A DNA stretch of 64,000 nt from Kribbella italica. GTDB lineage: Bacteria > Actinomycetota > Actinomycetes > Propionibacteriales > Kribbellaceae. The DNA is taken from the NCBI RefSeq assembly GCF_014205135.1, contig NZ_JACHMY010000001.1, positions 5,890,001 through 5,954,000 on the forward strand, in the 5' to 3' direction. The position numbers were made by a program, and so were the translations under genes. Below are positions 15,946-23,641 of the stretch, one piece after another; position 1 is the stretch's first letter, and every line of letters starts with the position of its first letter. Below the pieces are notes generated by a model. The model ran no database searches. It had not been told where the DNA came from and saw only the letters and a program-made list of their open reading frames with translations.

Positions 15946-17064
15946 ATGAAAAGACGCCAGTTCCTGACCCTCGGAACCGTCGCCCTGGCTGCCCCGGCAC
16001 TACCCTCCGTCACCACCACCGCGTACGCCGTACCGCCGTCCGACGTCGTCCCGCCGCGGGCGCAGATCATCACGCTGGTCCGCCGGGTCGCCGACCAGTG
16101 GATTGCCGGCCACACCGACTCCGGTGACAACGGCTGGGCCCGCGCGACCTTCTTCAGCGGCCTGATGGCGGCGTACCGCCTGACCAACGAGAAGCGCTAC
16201 CTGGACTACACCCGCAGCTGGGCCGAGAAGCACCGGTACGGGATCCGCGAAGGCGTGCAGACGCGGCACGCCGACAACCACAACGCCATCCAGGCCTACC
16301 TCGACCTGTACGACGTGGAGCCGTCGGCCGACAAACTGACCGGCGCGACCGAGACGCTGCGCCGGATGGTTGCCAGCAGCAAGATCGACGACTGGTGGTG
16401 GGACGACGCGCTGCACATGGCAATGCCGCCGTTCGCGCGGATCGGAAGGCTGCGCAACGATCCGGCGTACTGGTCGAAGCTGTACCGCCTGTACGACGAC
16501 ACCAAGCGGCGGCGCGGACTGTGGGTGCCGTCGAGCGGGCTGTGGTACCGCGACGACCGGTTCCTGCCGGGCAAGATCGTGTCGCCGAACGGGAAGCCGG
16601 TGCTGTGGTCGCGAGGCAACGGATGGGTCGCGGCCGGGCACGTGAAAACCCTCAAGGCGTTGCCCTCCGGGCAGGCGAACGTTGCCGAGTACAAGACCAC
16701 GCTGACGCAGCTGGTGGGTGCGTTGCGGCCGATCCAGCGGGCCGACGGGTTCTGGAACGTGAACCTCGGCGATCCCGACCACTTGCCGGGACCGGAGACG
16801 AGTGGGACGGCGTTCTTCTGCTACGCGACGGCGTACGCCGTGAAGACCGGATTGGTGCCGTCGGCAACTTACCGTGCGACGGCGGCGAAGGCGTGGAACG
16901 GGATGGTGGCCACGGCCGTTCATCCCGACGGGTTCCTCGGCTACGTGCAGAAGGTCGGCGACCGGCCGGAGTCGAGCCAGCCGGTCAACTACCAGTCGAC
17001 GGCCGACTTCGGAGTAGGTGCTTTCCTGCTGGCAGGTGCTGAATTGGCAACCCTGACCACCTGA
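15946..17064 (+). CDS. Tat-exported GH88/GH105 unsaturated glycuronyl hydrolase
   Basis: 372 residues. The N-terminus MKRRQFLTLG followed by a hydrophobic stretch and AYA is a twin-arginine signal, so the folded enzyme is exported. The (alpha/alpha)6 barrel shows family features: RHADNHNAIQAYLDLY, DWWWDDALHMAMPPFARIG (probable catalytic Asp region), WSRGNGWVAAG, and GTAFFCYATAYAV. GH88/105 enzymes hydrate the C4-C5 double bond of unsaturated uronyl ends left by lyases, releasing the sugar. The start is the ATG at 15946 after GTGAGG. It ends 3 nt from the convergent TetR gene. Confidence 0.88.
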   Translation: MKRRQFLTLGTVALAAPALPSVTTTAYAVPPSDVVPPRAQIITLVRRVADQWIAGHTDSGDNGWARATFFSGLMAAYRLTNEKRYLDYTRSWAEKHRYGIREGVQTRHADNHNAIQAYLDLYDVEPSADKLTGATETLRRMVASSKIDDWWWDDALHMAMPPFARIGRLRNDPAYWSKLYRLYDDTKRRRGLWVPSSGLWYRDDRFLPGKIVSPNGKPVLWSRGNGWVAAGHVKTLKALPSGQANVAEYKTTLTQLVGALRPIQRADGFWNVNLGDPDHLPGPETSGTAFFCYATAYAVKTGLVPSATYRATAAKAWNGMVATAVHPDGFLGYVQKVGDRPESSQPVNYQSTADFGVGAFLLAGAELATLTT

Positions 17065-17067
17065 GGA

Positions 17068-17658
17068 TCAGCGAGCGTGCGCGGCGAGTTGCTCGTCGCG
17101 TACGCCGGCTGCGTCGAGCACCGTGCCGGCCAGCTGGACGCCGACGTTGCGCAGCGGCTGGGCGCGCACGACCGCGCGGGCGCCGGCGCCGTCGAAGATC
17201 ATCGTGAGCTGGATGGCGACGGTGTCCGCGTCGCCGGCTCCGGCGCGGACCAGCTCGGCGCGGAAGAAGTCGGTCAGGGCCTGCTTGAAGTGGCGGGCCA
17301 CGACGCTGCCGGGGTGCTCGGGGTTCTTCAGCTCGGTCGCCGTCGAGACGAACGGGCAGCCGTAGAAGTCGTTCCCGGCGGCGAGCTCGTCCTCGCGCTC
17401 GAAGACCGACAGGATCCGCTCCCGCGGCGAGCGCTCGTCGTCCGGGCTCGGCAGCAGCAGCGCGTTGTAGAACGGCCCGCGGGCGGCCAGGCTCTCCGCG
17501 ATCACCTCGTCCTTGGACCGGAACAGCTGGTACATCGACTTCTTCGACACCCCGGCGGCCTTGCAGAGTGCGTCCACGCCGATGCTCACGCCGTCGCGGT
17601 AGAACAGTTCGCTCGCGGCTTCCAGCAGCCGCTCGCGGGATGTCGCCTGGCTCTTCAT
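17068..17658 (-). CDS. TetR-family transcriptional repressor
   Basis: 196 residues from the ATG at 17658. The N-terminal helix-turn-helix is clear: RERLLEAASELFYRDGVSIGVDALCKAAGVSKKSMYQLFRSKDEVI (spans about 8-52). The C-terminal ligand-binding region contains FYGCPFVSTATEL, typical of TetR proteins that control oxidoreductase genes. It is divergent from the SDR gene at 17758, and an inverted repeat lies in the gap. Repression of both genes with induction by a small molecule is the likely arrangement. Confidence 0.92.
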   Translation of the reverse strand: MKSQATSRERLLEAASELFYRDGVSIGVDALCKAAGVSKKSMYQLFRSKDEVIAESLAARGPFYNALLLPSPDDERSPRERILSVFEREDELAAGNDFYGCPFVSTATELKNPEHPGSVVARHFKQALTDFFRAELVRAGAGDADTVAIQLTMIFDGAGARAVVRAQPLRNVGVQLAGTVLDAAGVRDEQLAAHAR

Positions 17659-17689
17659 ACATCGAGCGTACCGCCCCGTTTTGATCAAA

Positions 17690-17729
17690 GAAACCGACCG
17701 GTGTATCTTTGCTAGAACCGATCAGTTTC
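17690..17729. promoter_or_regulatory. Probable TetR operator
   Basis: GAAACCGACCGGT (17690-17702) and ACCGATCAGTTTC (17717-17729) are inverted copies matching at 11 of 13 positions, 14 nt apart. They occupy the 99-bp gap between the TetR gene and the divergent SDR gene. The arms probably overlap the promoter of both. Confidence 0.6.
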
Positions 17730-17757
17730 CACGCTCGACCGAACCCCGGAGCTCCTC

Positions 17758-18462
17758 ATGACTGCACTGCAAGGCGCCACCGTCCTCGTCACCGGTGGCA
17801 ACCGCGGCATCGGCAAGGCCGTCGTCGACGACCTGCTCGGCCGCGGCGCCGCCAAGGTCTACGCGACCTCCCGCACGCCGGAGCCGAGCACCGACCCGCG
17901 CGTCGTGACGCTCCCGCTCGAGGTCACCGACCAGGCCTCGATCGGAGCGCTGGTCAAGGCGGCTCCCGACGTCACCGTGCTGGTCAACAACGCCGGCCTG
18001 GACGTCCCCGGCAACAGCTACCTGGGCAGCCCGATCGAGGACATCCGGCACTTGATGGACGTCAACTTCTTCGGCCCGCTGGAGCTGACCCGCGCGTTCG
18101 TCCCGGTGATCGAGCGCAACGGCGGCGGCCAGATCCTGAACATGCTGTCCGCGCTGTCCTGGGTCGCCCACCACGGCGCGTACGCCGCCACGAAGTCCGC
18201 GTTCTGGTCGCAGTCCAACGCCCTGCGGATCGAGCTGCTCGGCAAGGGCATCGGCGTCACCTCGCTGCACATGGGCTACGTCGACACCGACATGGCCGCC
18301 GCCGTCACCGCCCCGAAGGAGAACCCGGCCGACATCGCGAAGGCCGCCCTGGACGGCGTCGAGACCGGCGCCCACGAGGTCCTCGCCGACGCCACCGCCC
18401 GCTTCGCCAAGGGCGCGCCGTCCGCCGCAATCGAGGACGTCTACGAGGCGCTGAGGGCCTAA
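17758..18462 (+). CDS. Short-chain dehydrogenase/reductase
   Basis: 234 residues, classical SDR. The cofactor motif TGGNRGIGKAV (about 13-23) and NNAGLDVPG (about 79-87) are present. The catalytic Ser is in MLSALSW (about 129-135), followed by YAATKSAFW (Tyr and Lys, about 142-150). The likely reaction is NADP(H)-linked alcohol/carbonyl interconversion; the substrate is unknown. It is controlled in all probability by the divergent TetR gene. Its stop overlaps the convergent lipoprotein gene by 4 nt. Confidence 0.93.
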   Translation: MTALQGATVLVTGGNRGIGKAVVDDLLGRGAAKVYATSRTPEPSTDPRVVTLPLEVTDQASIGALVKAAPDVTVLVNNAGLDVPGNSYLGSPIEDIRHLMDVNFFGPLELTRAFVPVIERNGGGQILNMLSALSWVAHHGAYAATKSAFWSQSNALRIELLGKGIGVTSLHMGYVDTDMAAAVTAPKENPADIAKAALDGVETGAHEVLADATARFAKGAPSAAIEDVYEALRA

Positions 18463-19022
18463 GTCTTCAGCTTCCGCGCCCAGGCTGTCACCTCGAGCTT
18501 GCCGGTGGTCCCGAGATCGGTCACCACCGGCCAGACGGCCTGGGCGTCACCTTTGCTCGCGGCAACCTTCAGGAACTGCCCGGTCTCCGGGTCGGGCCCG
18601 TCGGCCACGGTGTTGCTCCAGGCAACTACCGACAGCGCGGTCTGGCCCTTGGCCAGCCTGAGCCTGGCCGGCCCCGGATCGATCGCCATGTACGACGAGT
18701 CGTGCGCGACCGTGATCCCGAGCGGCTTGCGCCCGTAGTCCAGTACGGCGACCGCCGGGTACCCGTTGAGCGTCAGCGTCCGGGCCCGGCAGTTGGTCAC
18801 CTTCAGCACGACCGCACGATGCCCGAGCGCCGCCTCGACCGGCCCGACGGTGACCTGCGCACCGGACGCCGGACACACCTTCGGCGGCGGAGTCGGGATC
18901 GGCCCACCGCTCGCCTTCCCGGTCGGAACCGGGGTCGCCGGCGGCGGCGCGCCCTGGCTCGCGACCTCGGTCCCGCACCCGCCGAGCAGCACGACGGCGA
19001 CCATCACCACGAGAAGCCTCAC
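18459..19022 (-). CDS. DUF4232-type lipoprotein
   Basis: 187 residues. The N-terminus (MRLLVVMVAVVLLGGCGTE) is a lipoprotein signal with lipobox LGGC, so it should be acylated at Cys16 and held on the outer face of the membrane. A Pro/Thr-rich linker follows. The DUF4232 domain shows VLKVTNCRARTLTLNGYPAVAVLD and a late VAWSNT. The start is GTG at 19022; an ATG six codons in is possible. Function unknown. Confidence 0.85.
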   Translation of the reverse strand: MRLLVVMVAVVLLGGCGTEVASQGAPPPATPVPTGKASGGPIPTPPPKVCPASGAQVTVGPVEAALGHRAVVLKVTNCRARTLTLNGYPAVAVLDYGRKPLGITVAHDSSYMAIDPGPARLRLAKGQTALSVVAWSNTVADGPDPETGQFLKVAASKGDAQAVWPVVTDLGTTGKLEVTAWARKLKT

Positions 19023-19127
19023 CCCGGCGAAACTACGTCACCGATGGGCCAGCGGGTCCCGCGTGATGTTGTCGGCGTCGGCGTACTGGCCGACACGCAT
19101 CAAGCCGCATTTCGTAGAGAGTTTGCG

Positions 19128-19140
19128 TAAAATGACCGGG
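19128..19140 (+). promoter_or_regulatory. Candidate -10 element for a leaderless GTG start
   Basis: TAAAAT (19128-19133) differs from the TATAAT consensus by one base and ends 6 nt before the GTG at 19140, the spacing expected if transcription begins at the start codon. No convincing -35 element or ribosome-binding site is seen. Confidence 0.45.
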
Positions 19141-20270
19141 TGATCGATGTCGTCGCTGTGCTCCGTCCGGAAGATGTTGTCGTCGATTTCCTGTCCGTTC
19201 TCGATCCGGCCCGCGGCCGTGAGGTCCACCTGCTCGTCGCTGACCGCGGGACCTACCTGAAGCTGCCAGTGGGGGTCCCGCTGGCCGGCCGCCTCGCTCC
19301 GCTCGCTGAACTGCTCGGCACCTCCGCTGAGGGCGCCAAGCCCTTCTCCCCCGGCGCTGCCGCCGATGCGATCGCTCTGGAGACCGGTGACGTCGAGGCG
19401 ACCGTCTGGACCCACAACCCGGCGGACAGCCGCGAGCGCCGAGGCCGCTGGGGTCTGGAGCTCGCAGACCTCGTACGCCGGGCGCCGGTGCTGCACGCGG
19501 TCGGCGACGCGCGGTGGTTCCAGTGGGTCACCGACGTCGACGAGCAGCTCAGCCCTGCACTGATCGACGCCAAGCTGGACTTCGTCAACACCCACGGCAC
19601 CGACCTGCTCGGCCTGGACGAGGGGGACGAGAACGCACTGCTCACCGGCAAGGTCCACTCGGTCGAGCGGTTCTTCGGCTCCACACCGGACGAGCGGGCC
19701 CGGCTGTTCGCGCTGATGGGCAGCATGGGCGACAACGCCGCCCTGGTGGAGGACCCATGGGAGTTCGCCTCCTCGCCGTACGAGCTGGAGCGGCTGGACG
19801 CGACAGTGGCCTGGGTGCGGTCACACCTGGACCCAGTGGCCGGGCGGGTGATCGAGGTGGGTGCCTGTGAGGGCGCGTTGACCCGACGGCTGCTGGCCGA
19901 GGGCTACTCGGTCGACGCGACCGAGCCGAACCAGGCCTTCTACGGAAGGCTTCGCGAGGTGCAGGGCGACGTACGAGTGCATCCGCACAGCTACGAGGAC
20001 CTGGCGACCACCCGGCGTCTCACCGGCTCGGCGTACCTGCTGGTCGAGGTCCTGTACTACGCGCAGGACCTGGCCCTGCTCGACCGCTTCCCGACGGACC
20101 GCCTGTTCGTCGCGATGGAGCCGGTGGAGCTGGCGAAGCAGTCCTGGCCGTCCAGCTGGAGTGTCATGGAGCAGGTCGAGCTGGCAGGCCCACGCTTCGA
20201 ACCAGTCGTCGGCGGCCGCGCCGACCTCCGCAAACGCGGCAGCAGCGGAGTACTGCTCAGGCGGCGCTGA
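19140..20270 (+). CDS. NodS-like SAM-dependent methyltransferase with unknown N-terminal domain
   Basis: 376 residues. Residues about 200-376 carry a NodS-like methyltransferase: DPWEFASSPYELERLDATVAWV, then motif I VIEVGACEGALTRRLLAEGY (SAM-binding) and LVEVLYYAQDL. NodS enzymes N-methylate amino-sugar units. The first 190 residues are a separate, mostly acidic domain beginning MIDVVAVLRPEDVVVDFLSV that I do not recognise. The start is GTG at 19140. There is no Shine-Dalgarno sequence, but TAAAAT lies at 19128-19133, so the message may be leaderless. The substrate is unknown. It overlaps the convergent DJ-1 gene by 14 nt. Confidence 0.82.
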   Translation: MIDVVAVLRPEDVVVDFLSVLDPARGREVHLLVADRGTYLKLPVGVPLAGRLAPLAELLGTSAEGAKPFSPGAAADAIALETGDVEATVWTHNPADSRERRGRWGLELADLVRRAPVLHAVGDARWFQWVTDVDEQLSPALIDAKLDFVNTHGTDLLGLDEGDENALLTGKVHSVERFFGSTPDERARLFALMGSMGDNAALVEDPWEFASSPYELERLDATVAWVRSHLDPVAGRVIEVGACEGALTRRLLAEGYSVDATEPNQAFYGRLREVQGDVRVHPHSYEDLATTRRLTGSAYLLVEVLYYAQDLALLDRFPTDRLFVAMEPVELAKQSWPSSWSVMEQVELAGPRFEPVVGGRADLRKRGSSGVLLRRR

Positions 20271-20880
20271 CGTAGAGGTCACGATCGCGGGTGTACTCCA
20301 TCGACCGGGCGATGCGGTCGGCCAGCTCGGGCGACAGCTCGCGCTCGACGATGCGGAAGGCCAGGTCGATGCCTGCGGTGATGCCGCCGGCTGTGACCAG
20401 CGTGCCGTCGTCGACGACCCGGTTCTGCTTCAGCTCCGGCCCGTACGCCGTGAAGTCCTCCCAGGCGTTGCGGTTCGTGGTGGCCGGGCGGCCCTTCACC
20501 AGCCCGGCCTCACCGAGCAGCATCGAGCCGGTACAGACCGACGAGATCCAGTCGAGCCGCGGGGCCAGTTCGGCGAGCCGGGCCGGCAGTACGCCGCGCT
20601 GGGCCTCGACCCAAGCGCCACTCTCGGCCTGGTTGAGCCAGCCGCCACCGGGGACGAACAGGCCGTTCGGCGTACCCAGTCCGGCCGGTGCGCGGAACTG
20701 CAGGCCGTGCATGCCTGTGACCTCTACCGGACCGTCCAGCCCGACCAGCACGACCTCCAGCTCGCCGGAGCGCGCAGCCGCGTGGCTCCACACCTCGAAC
20801 GGGCCCATCACGTCCATCTCGTCCACACCGTCGAACACCAGCATCTCGATCCGCATGTCCTTCATCCCATCGGTTGGCAC
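20257..20880 (-). CDS. DJ-1/PfpI-family protein (isonitrile-hydratase-like)
   Basis: 207 residues from 20880; internal ATGs at 20865 and 20856 are possible starts. The DJ-1/ThiJ core shows MLVFDGVDEMDVMGPFEVW, FVPGGGW, and the nucleophile elbow WISSVCTGSMLLGEAGL with the reactive Cys near residue 115. A Glu/Asp near MDVMGPFE is the usual partner. Relatives include isonitrile hydratases and the N-terminal halves of AraC-type amidase regulators; no DNA-binding domain follows here. It overlaps the methyltransferase gene tail-to-tail. Confidence 0.9.
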   Translation of the reverse strand: MPTDGMKDMRIEMLVFDGVDEMDVMGPFEVWSHAAARSGELEVVLVGLDGPVEVTGMHGLQFRAPAGLGTPNGLFVPGGGWLNQAESGAWVEAQRGVLPARLAELAPRLDWISSVCTGSMLLGEAGLVKGRPATTNRNAWEDFTAYGPELKQNRVVDDGTLVTAGGITAGIDLAFRIVERELSPELADRIARSMEYTRDRDLYVSAA

Positions 20881-21055
20881 GAGCCCGGGCCAGCCCTCCG
20901 GCGGCCGGTCTTCGCCAGGATCTGGCCAGGCCGACGACCGGGCCGGAATCCTGCCACTGGGCGCAGGGATCGGACCGCTGGGCGCAAGGCGCTCGCACGA
21001 ACAGTGAGCGGACAGCTACCCATGGTGGAGACATCACGCCACCGGAGGTCCGTCC

Positions 21056-23143
21056 ATGCCTCGTTCTGCGCCCGCCCGCGCCCTGGTCCGTCGCTCCCAT
21101 GCCGGTTCCCTCATCGCTGTCGCCACCACCGTGCTGGCCGGCGGTGTCTCCCTCACAGCCCTGATCACTCCAGCATCGGCAGTGAACGGCGCTGCTGCGA
21201 CCGCCTGCGACAGCGCGGCAACCGGCTTCACCCCTGTGCTCCAGCTCGACCTGCCCGAGCGCGGCAGCTACCTGAACCAGACACCGCCGTACAGCCTGGA
21301 CCGGACCGGTGAGGTCGGCTCGAACTTCGACCGGGTCGGCTACTGCGTCGAGCTGAACGGCCCTGACGGACCGCAGTGGGTCTGGACGGCGATGGAGCCG
21401 TTCAGCGCGACCGCTGCCCGGATCGGACTGCCGACGCGCCCTGGTGAGCTCGTCCGGCAGCGGGTCGGGGACCTGGAGGTCCGGTCGAACGTGCCGGGGG
21501 TGACGAACGGCAGCGGCCAGACCGGCTACCTGGAGATGTGGCCGAACCAGTACCAGGAGAGCGCCAGCACGCAGGTCGCCAACGCCTCGCCGATCACGTT
21601 CGACGTGGACGACAACCCGACCTCACCGCTCGGCTACGGCTCGTTCCAGGTCGGCCAGATCGGTGCGGACCGGCCGTCGAGCCTCGCGGCCAAGCAGGTG
21701 TTCGCGATCAACACGTTCACCGAGTCGGCGAACGGCCTGCTGTCGCTGGGCATCGGGACGAACCTGAGCGGCCAGCCGGACTGGACCTTCGCCAACAACG
21801 CGAACCGCTACTCGCAGCGCCGCCTGACGGCGTACGTCCGCACGTCTCTGGTGAGCGTGACGGAGTCGCCGCAGGACCGGCAACTCGTACCGCGGGACAG
21901 CCGGAACGGCGCCGTCGTACCGGTTGCGGGCGCTGTCACCGATCCGCGAGTACGGCGGGTGCAGCTGCGGGTGACCGGTGCCGGACGGACCCAGACCTTC
22001 ACCTCGTCGTCGAGGTCGTTCCGCTTCACTCCGCGGATCACTGCCGGGCTGCACGAGTACAGCTTCGAGCTACGGGCCACTGGGCCGGGTGTCGACCGCG
22101 TAGTGGCCCGCCGGGACGGTGTGGTCTCCGGCGACGTCCTGGTCGTGCAGGGGCAGTCCAACGCGGAGGCCGCCAAGTTCAACGGCGCCGCCAACGCGGA
22201 GGAGTCGCGGTACCTGCGCAGCTTCGGTACGCCGACGTCGGACGGCACCATCTCCGGTGCCGACCGGGTCTGGCACTACGCGACCGGCGACGTGACCAAC
22301 CAGTCCGGCTCGGTCGGCCAGTGGGCGATCCGGATGGGCCGCAGGATCGTGGACACGTACAAGGTCCCGGTGGCCCTGTTCAACGGCGCGCACGGTGGTC
22401 AGCCGATCAGCTTCTTCCAGCGCAACGACGGCAACCCCAACGACCTCGGCACGAACTACGGCCGGCTCCGGCAACGTCTGCAGGCCGCTGGTGTGCTGGG
22501 CAGCGTCAAAGGCGTGCTCTGGTACCAGGGCGAGTCCGACAACGACAACGCCGCGGTGCACGTCGGCGGGTTCACCACACTGCTGCAGGACTGGCGCTCG
22601 GACTTCGGCGCGGCCAAGTACTACGTGTACCAGGTACGTACGTCGCCCTGCGGCACGACGACCACCATGAACGTCCGCGAAGCCCAGCGCCAGCTCGGCG
22701 ACACCGCCGGCGTGACGCTGCTGTCCACCAACGGGCTGTCGGGCCACGACGGCTGCCACTACGCGTACATCGGCGGCTACCGGGAGATGGGCGACCACAC
22801 GTTCGCCGTACTGGGCAGAGACCTGTACGGCGGCCCGTCGGCCGGCGTCGCTCCGCCGAACCCGTCTCGGGTCACCGCTAGCGGGTCGCAGCTCGTCGTA
22901 CAGCTTCGGTCGAGCGATCCGCTCACTGTCGCTGCCGGCTCGGCAGCGGACTTCGTACTGCAAGGCGGAGCCGTCACGGTCTCGTCGGTCGCCTACCAGC
23001 CCGGCGGCAAGCTCGTGCTGACCCTGTCCGGCCCGGCAACGGGTGTGACCGGTCTGACCTACCAGGGCCACCTCGGCGCCGGCCCCTGGATCACCAACGC
23101 GATCGGCACCGGCCTGCTCGCCTTCAAGCTGCCCGTCACCTGA
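21056..23143 (+). CDS. Secreted SGNH/SASA-type carbohydrate esterase
   Basis: 695 residues with a long Sec signal (about 1-42, ending TPASA). The N-terminal half (about 45-250) is a beta-rich domain of unknown type, then an Ig-like segment (about 275-350). The catalytic SASA/CE6-like domain (about 355-590) contains VVQGQSNA (Ser near 368), VLWYQGESDND (about 488) and HDGCHYAYIGGYREMGDH (His near 567). A beta-rich C-terminal domain follows (about 600-695). Sialate-O-acetylesterase-type enzymes remove acetyl groups from sugars outside the cell; the substrate is not shown. A terminator follows the stop. Confidence 0.88.
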   Translation: MPRSAPARALVRRSHAGSLIAVATTVLAGGVSLTALITPASAVNGAAATACDSAATGFTPVLQLDLPERGSYLNQTPPYSLDRTGEVGSNFDRVGYCVELNGPDGPQWVWTAMEPFSATAARIGLPTRPGELVRQRVGDLEVRSNVPGVTNGSGQTGYLEMWPNQYQESASTQVANASPITFDVDDNPTSPLGYGSFQVGQIGADRPSSLAAKQVFAINTFTESANGLLSLGIGTNLSGQPDWTFANNANRYSQRRLTAYVRTSLVSVTESPQDRQLVPRDSRNGAVVPVAGAVTDPRVRRVQLRVTGAGRTQTFTSSSRSFRFTPRITAGLHEYSFELRATGPGVDRVVARRDGVVSGDVLVVQGQSNAEAAKFNGAANAEESRYLRSFGTPTSDGTISGADRVWHYATGDVTNQSGSVGQWAIRMGRRIVDTYKVPVALFNGAHGGQPISFFQRNDGNPNDLGTNYGRLRQRLQAAGVLGSVKGVLWYQGESDNDNAAVHVGGFTTLLQDWRSDFGAAKYYVYQVRTSPCGTTTTMNVREAQRQLGDTAGVTLLSTNGLSGHDGCHYAYIGGYREMGDHTFAVLGRDLYGGPSAGVAPPNPSRVTASGSQLVVQLRSSDPLTVAAGSAADFVLQGGAVTVSSVAYQPGGKLVLTLSGPATGVTGLTYQGHLGAGPWITNAIGTGLLAFKLPVT

Positions 23144-23147
23144 ACCA

Positions 23148-23190
23148 GGACGCGGCCGGCGCCCACCGCCCCGAGGCACCGGCCGCGTCC
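23148..23190. terminator. Bidirectional terminator hairpin
   Basis: Perfect 12-bp stem GGACGCGGCCGG (23148-23159) with CCGGCCGCGTCC (23179-23190), 19-nt loop, filling the 48-bp gap between the convergent esterase and DUF1330 genes. T-rich flank is weak (TTCAGT). Confidence 0.7.
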
Positions 23191-23191
23191 T

Positions 23192-23512
23192 TCAGTGCAG
23201 GACATCCGTGGCGACGTGGTCGCGGTCGACGCCCTCGACGAGCATTGTCACGCCCTCGGAGTTGTCCGTCCGCAGCGGCAGGATCTCCTGGTACGCCGCA
23301 GAGTCGTACCAGCCGCGGGCGGCCTCGTAGCCGGGGAACTCGATGACGATCAGTGCACCGGCCCACACCCCCTCCAGGTGCTCCGGCTCGTGACCGTGCA
23401 CGATGAAGTGGCCGTCGTACGGCGCGAGCGTGGCGTCGATGCGCTCCAGGTACTCGACGATGCCGGCGCCGAGGTCGACGTCGGTCAGGTTGGCGATCGC
23501 GTAGTGCGTCAT
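23192..23512 (-). CDS. DUF1330 family protein
   Basis: 106 residues from the ATG at 23512. The ferredoxin-like alpha/beta pattern of DUF1330 is evident: YLERIDATLAPYDGHFIVHG, GVWAGALIVIEFPGYEAARGWYDSAAYQEILPLR. Small single-domain cytosolic proteins of this family dimerise; their activity is not established. It stands alone and is convergent with the esterase gene, divergent from the kinase gene. Confidence 0.88.
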   Translation of the reverse strand: MTHYAIANLTDVDLGAGIVEYLERIDATLAPYDGHFIVHGHEPEHLEGVWAGALIVIEFPGYEAARGWYDSAAYQEILPLRTDNSEGVTMLVEGVDRDHVATDVLH

Positions 23513-23641
23513 GGTGGGTCCTCCTGGTGATCGGTGCTGATGCACACCAGGCTGGCGGAGATGCTGTATCGCGACGATTACCTGTCGGGTCATGCGGCTG
23601 AGCCCGGGCGGGTGGGCTGCTGCCGACGTACGGTAGATGGC

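Noticed and set aside
19132-19143. A Met-Thr-Gly mini-frame overlapping the methyltransferase GTG
   Set aside because: Twelve bases with no ribosome-binding site; the nearby -10-like box fits a leaderless start better.
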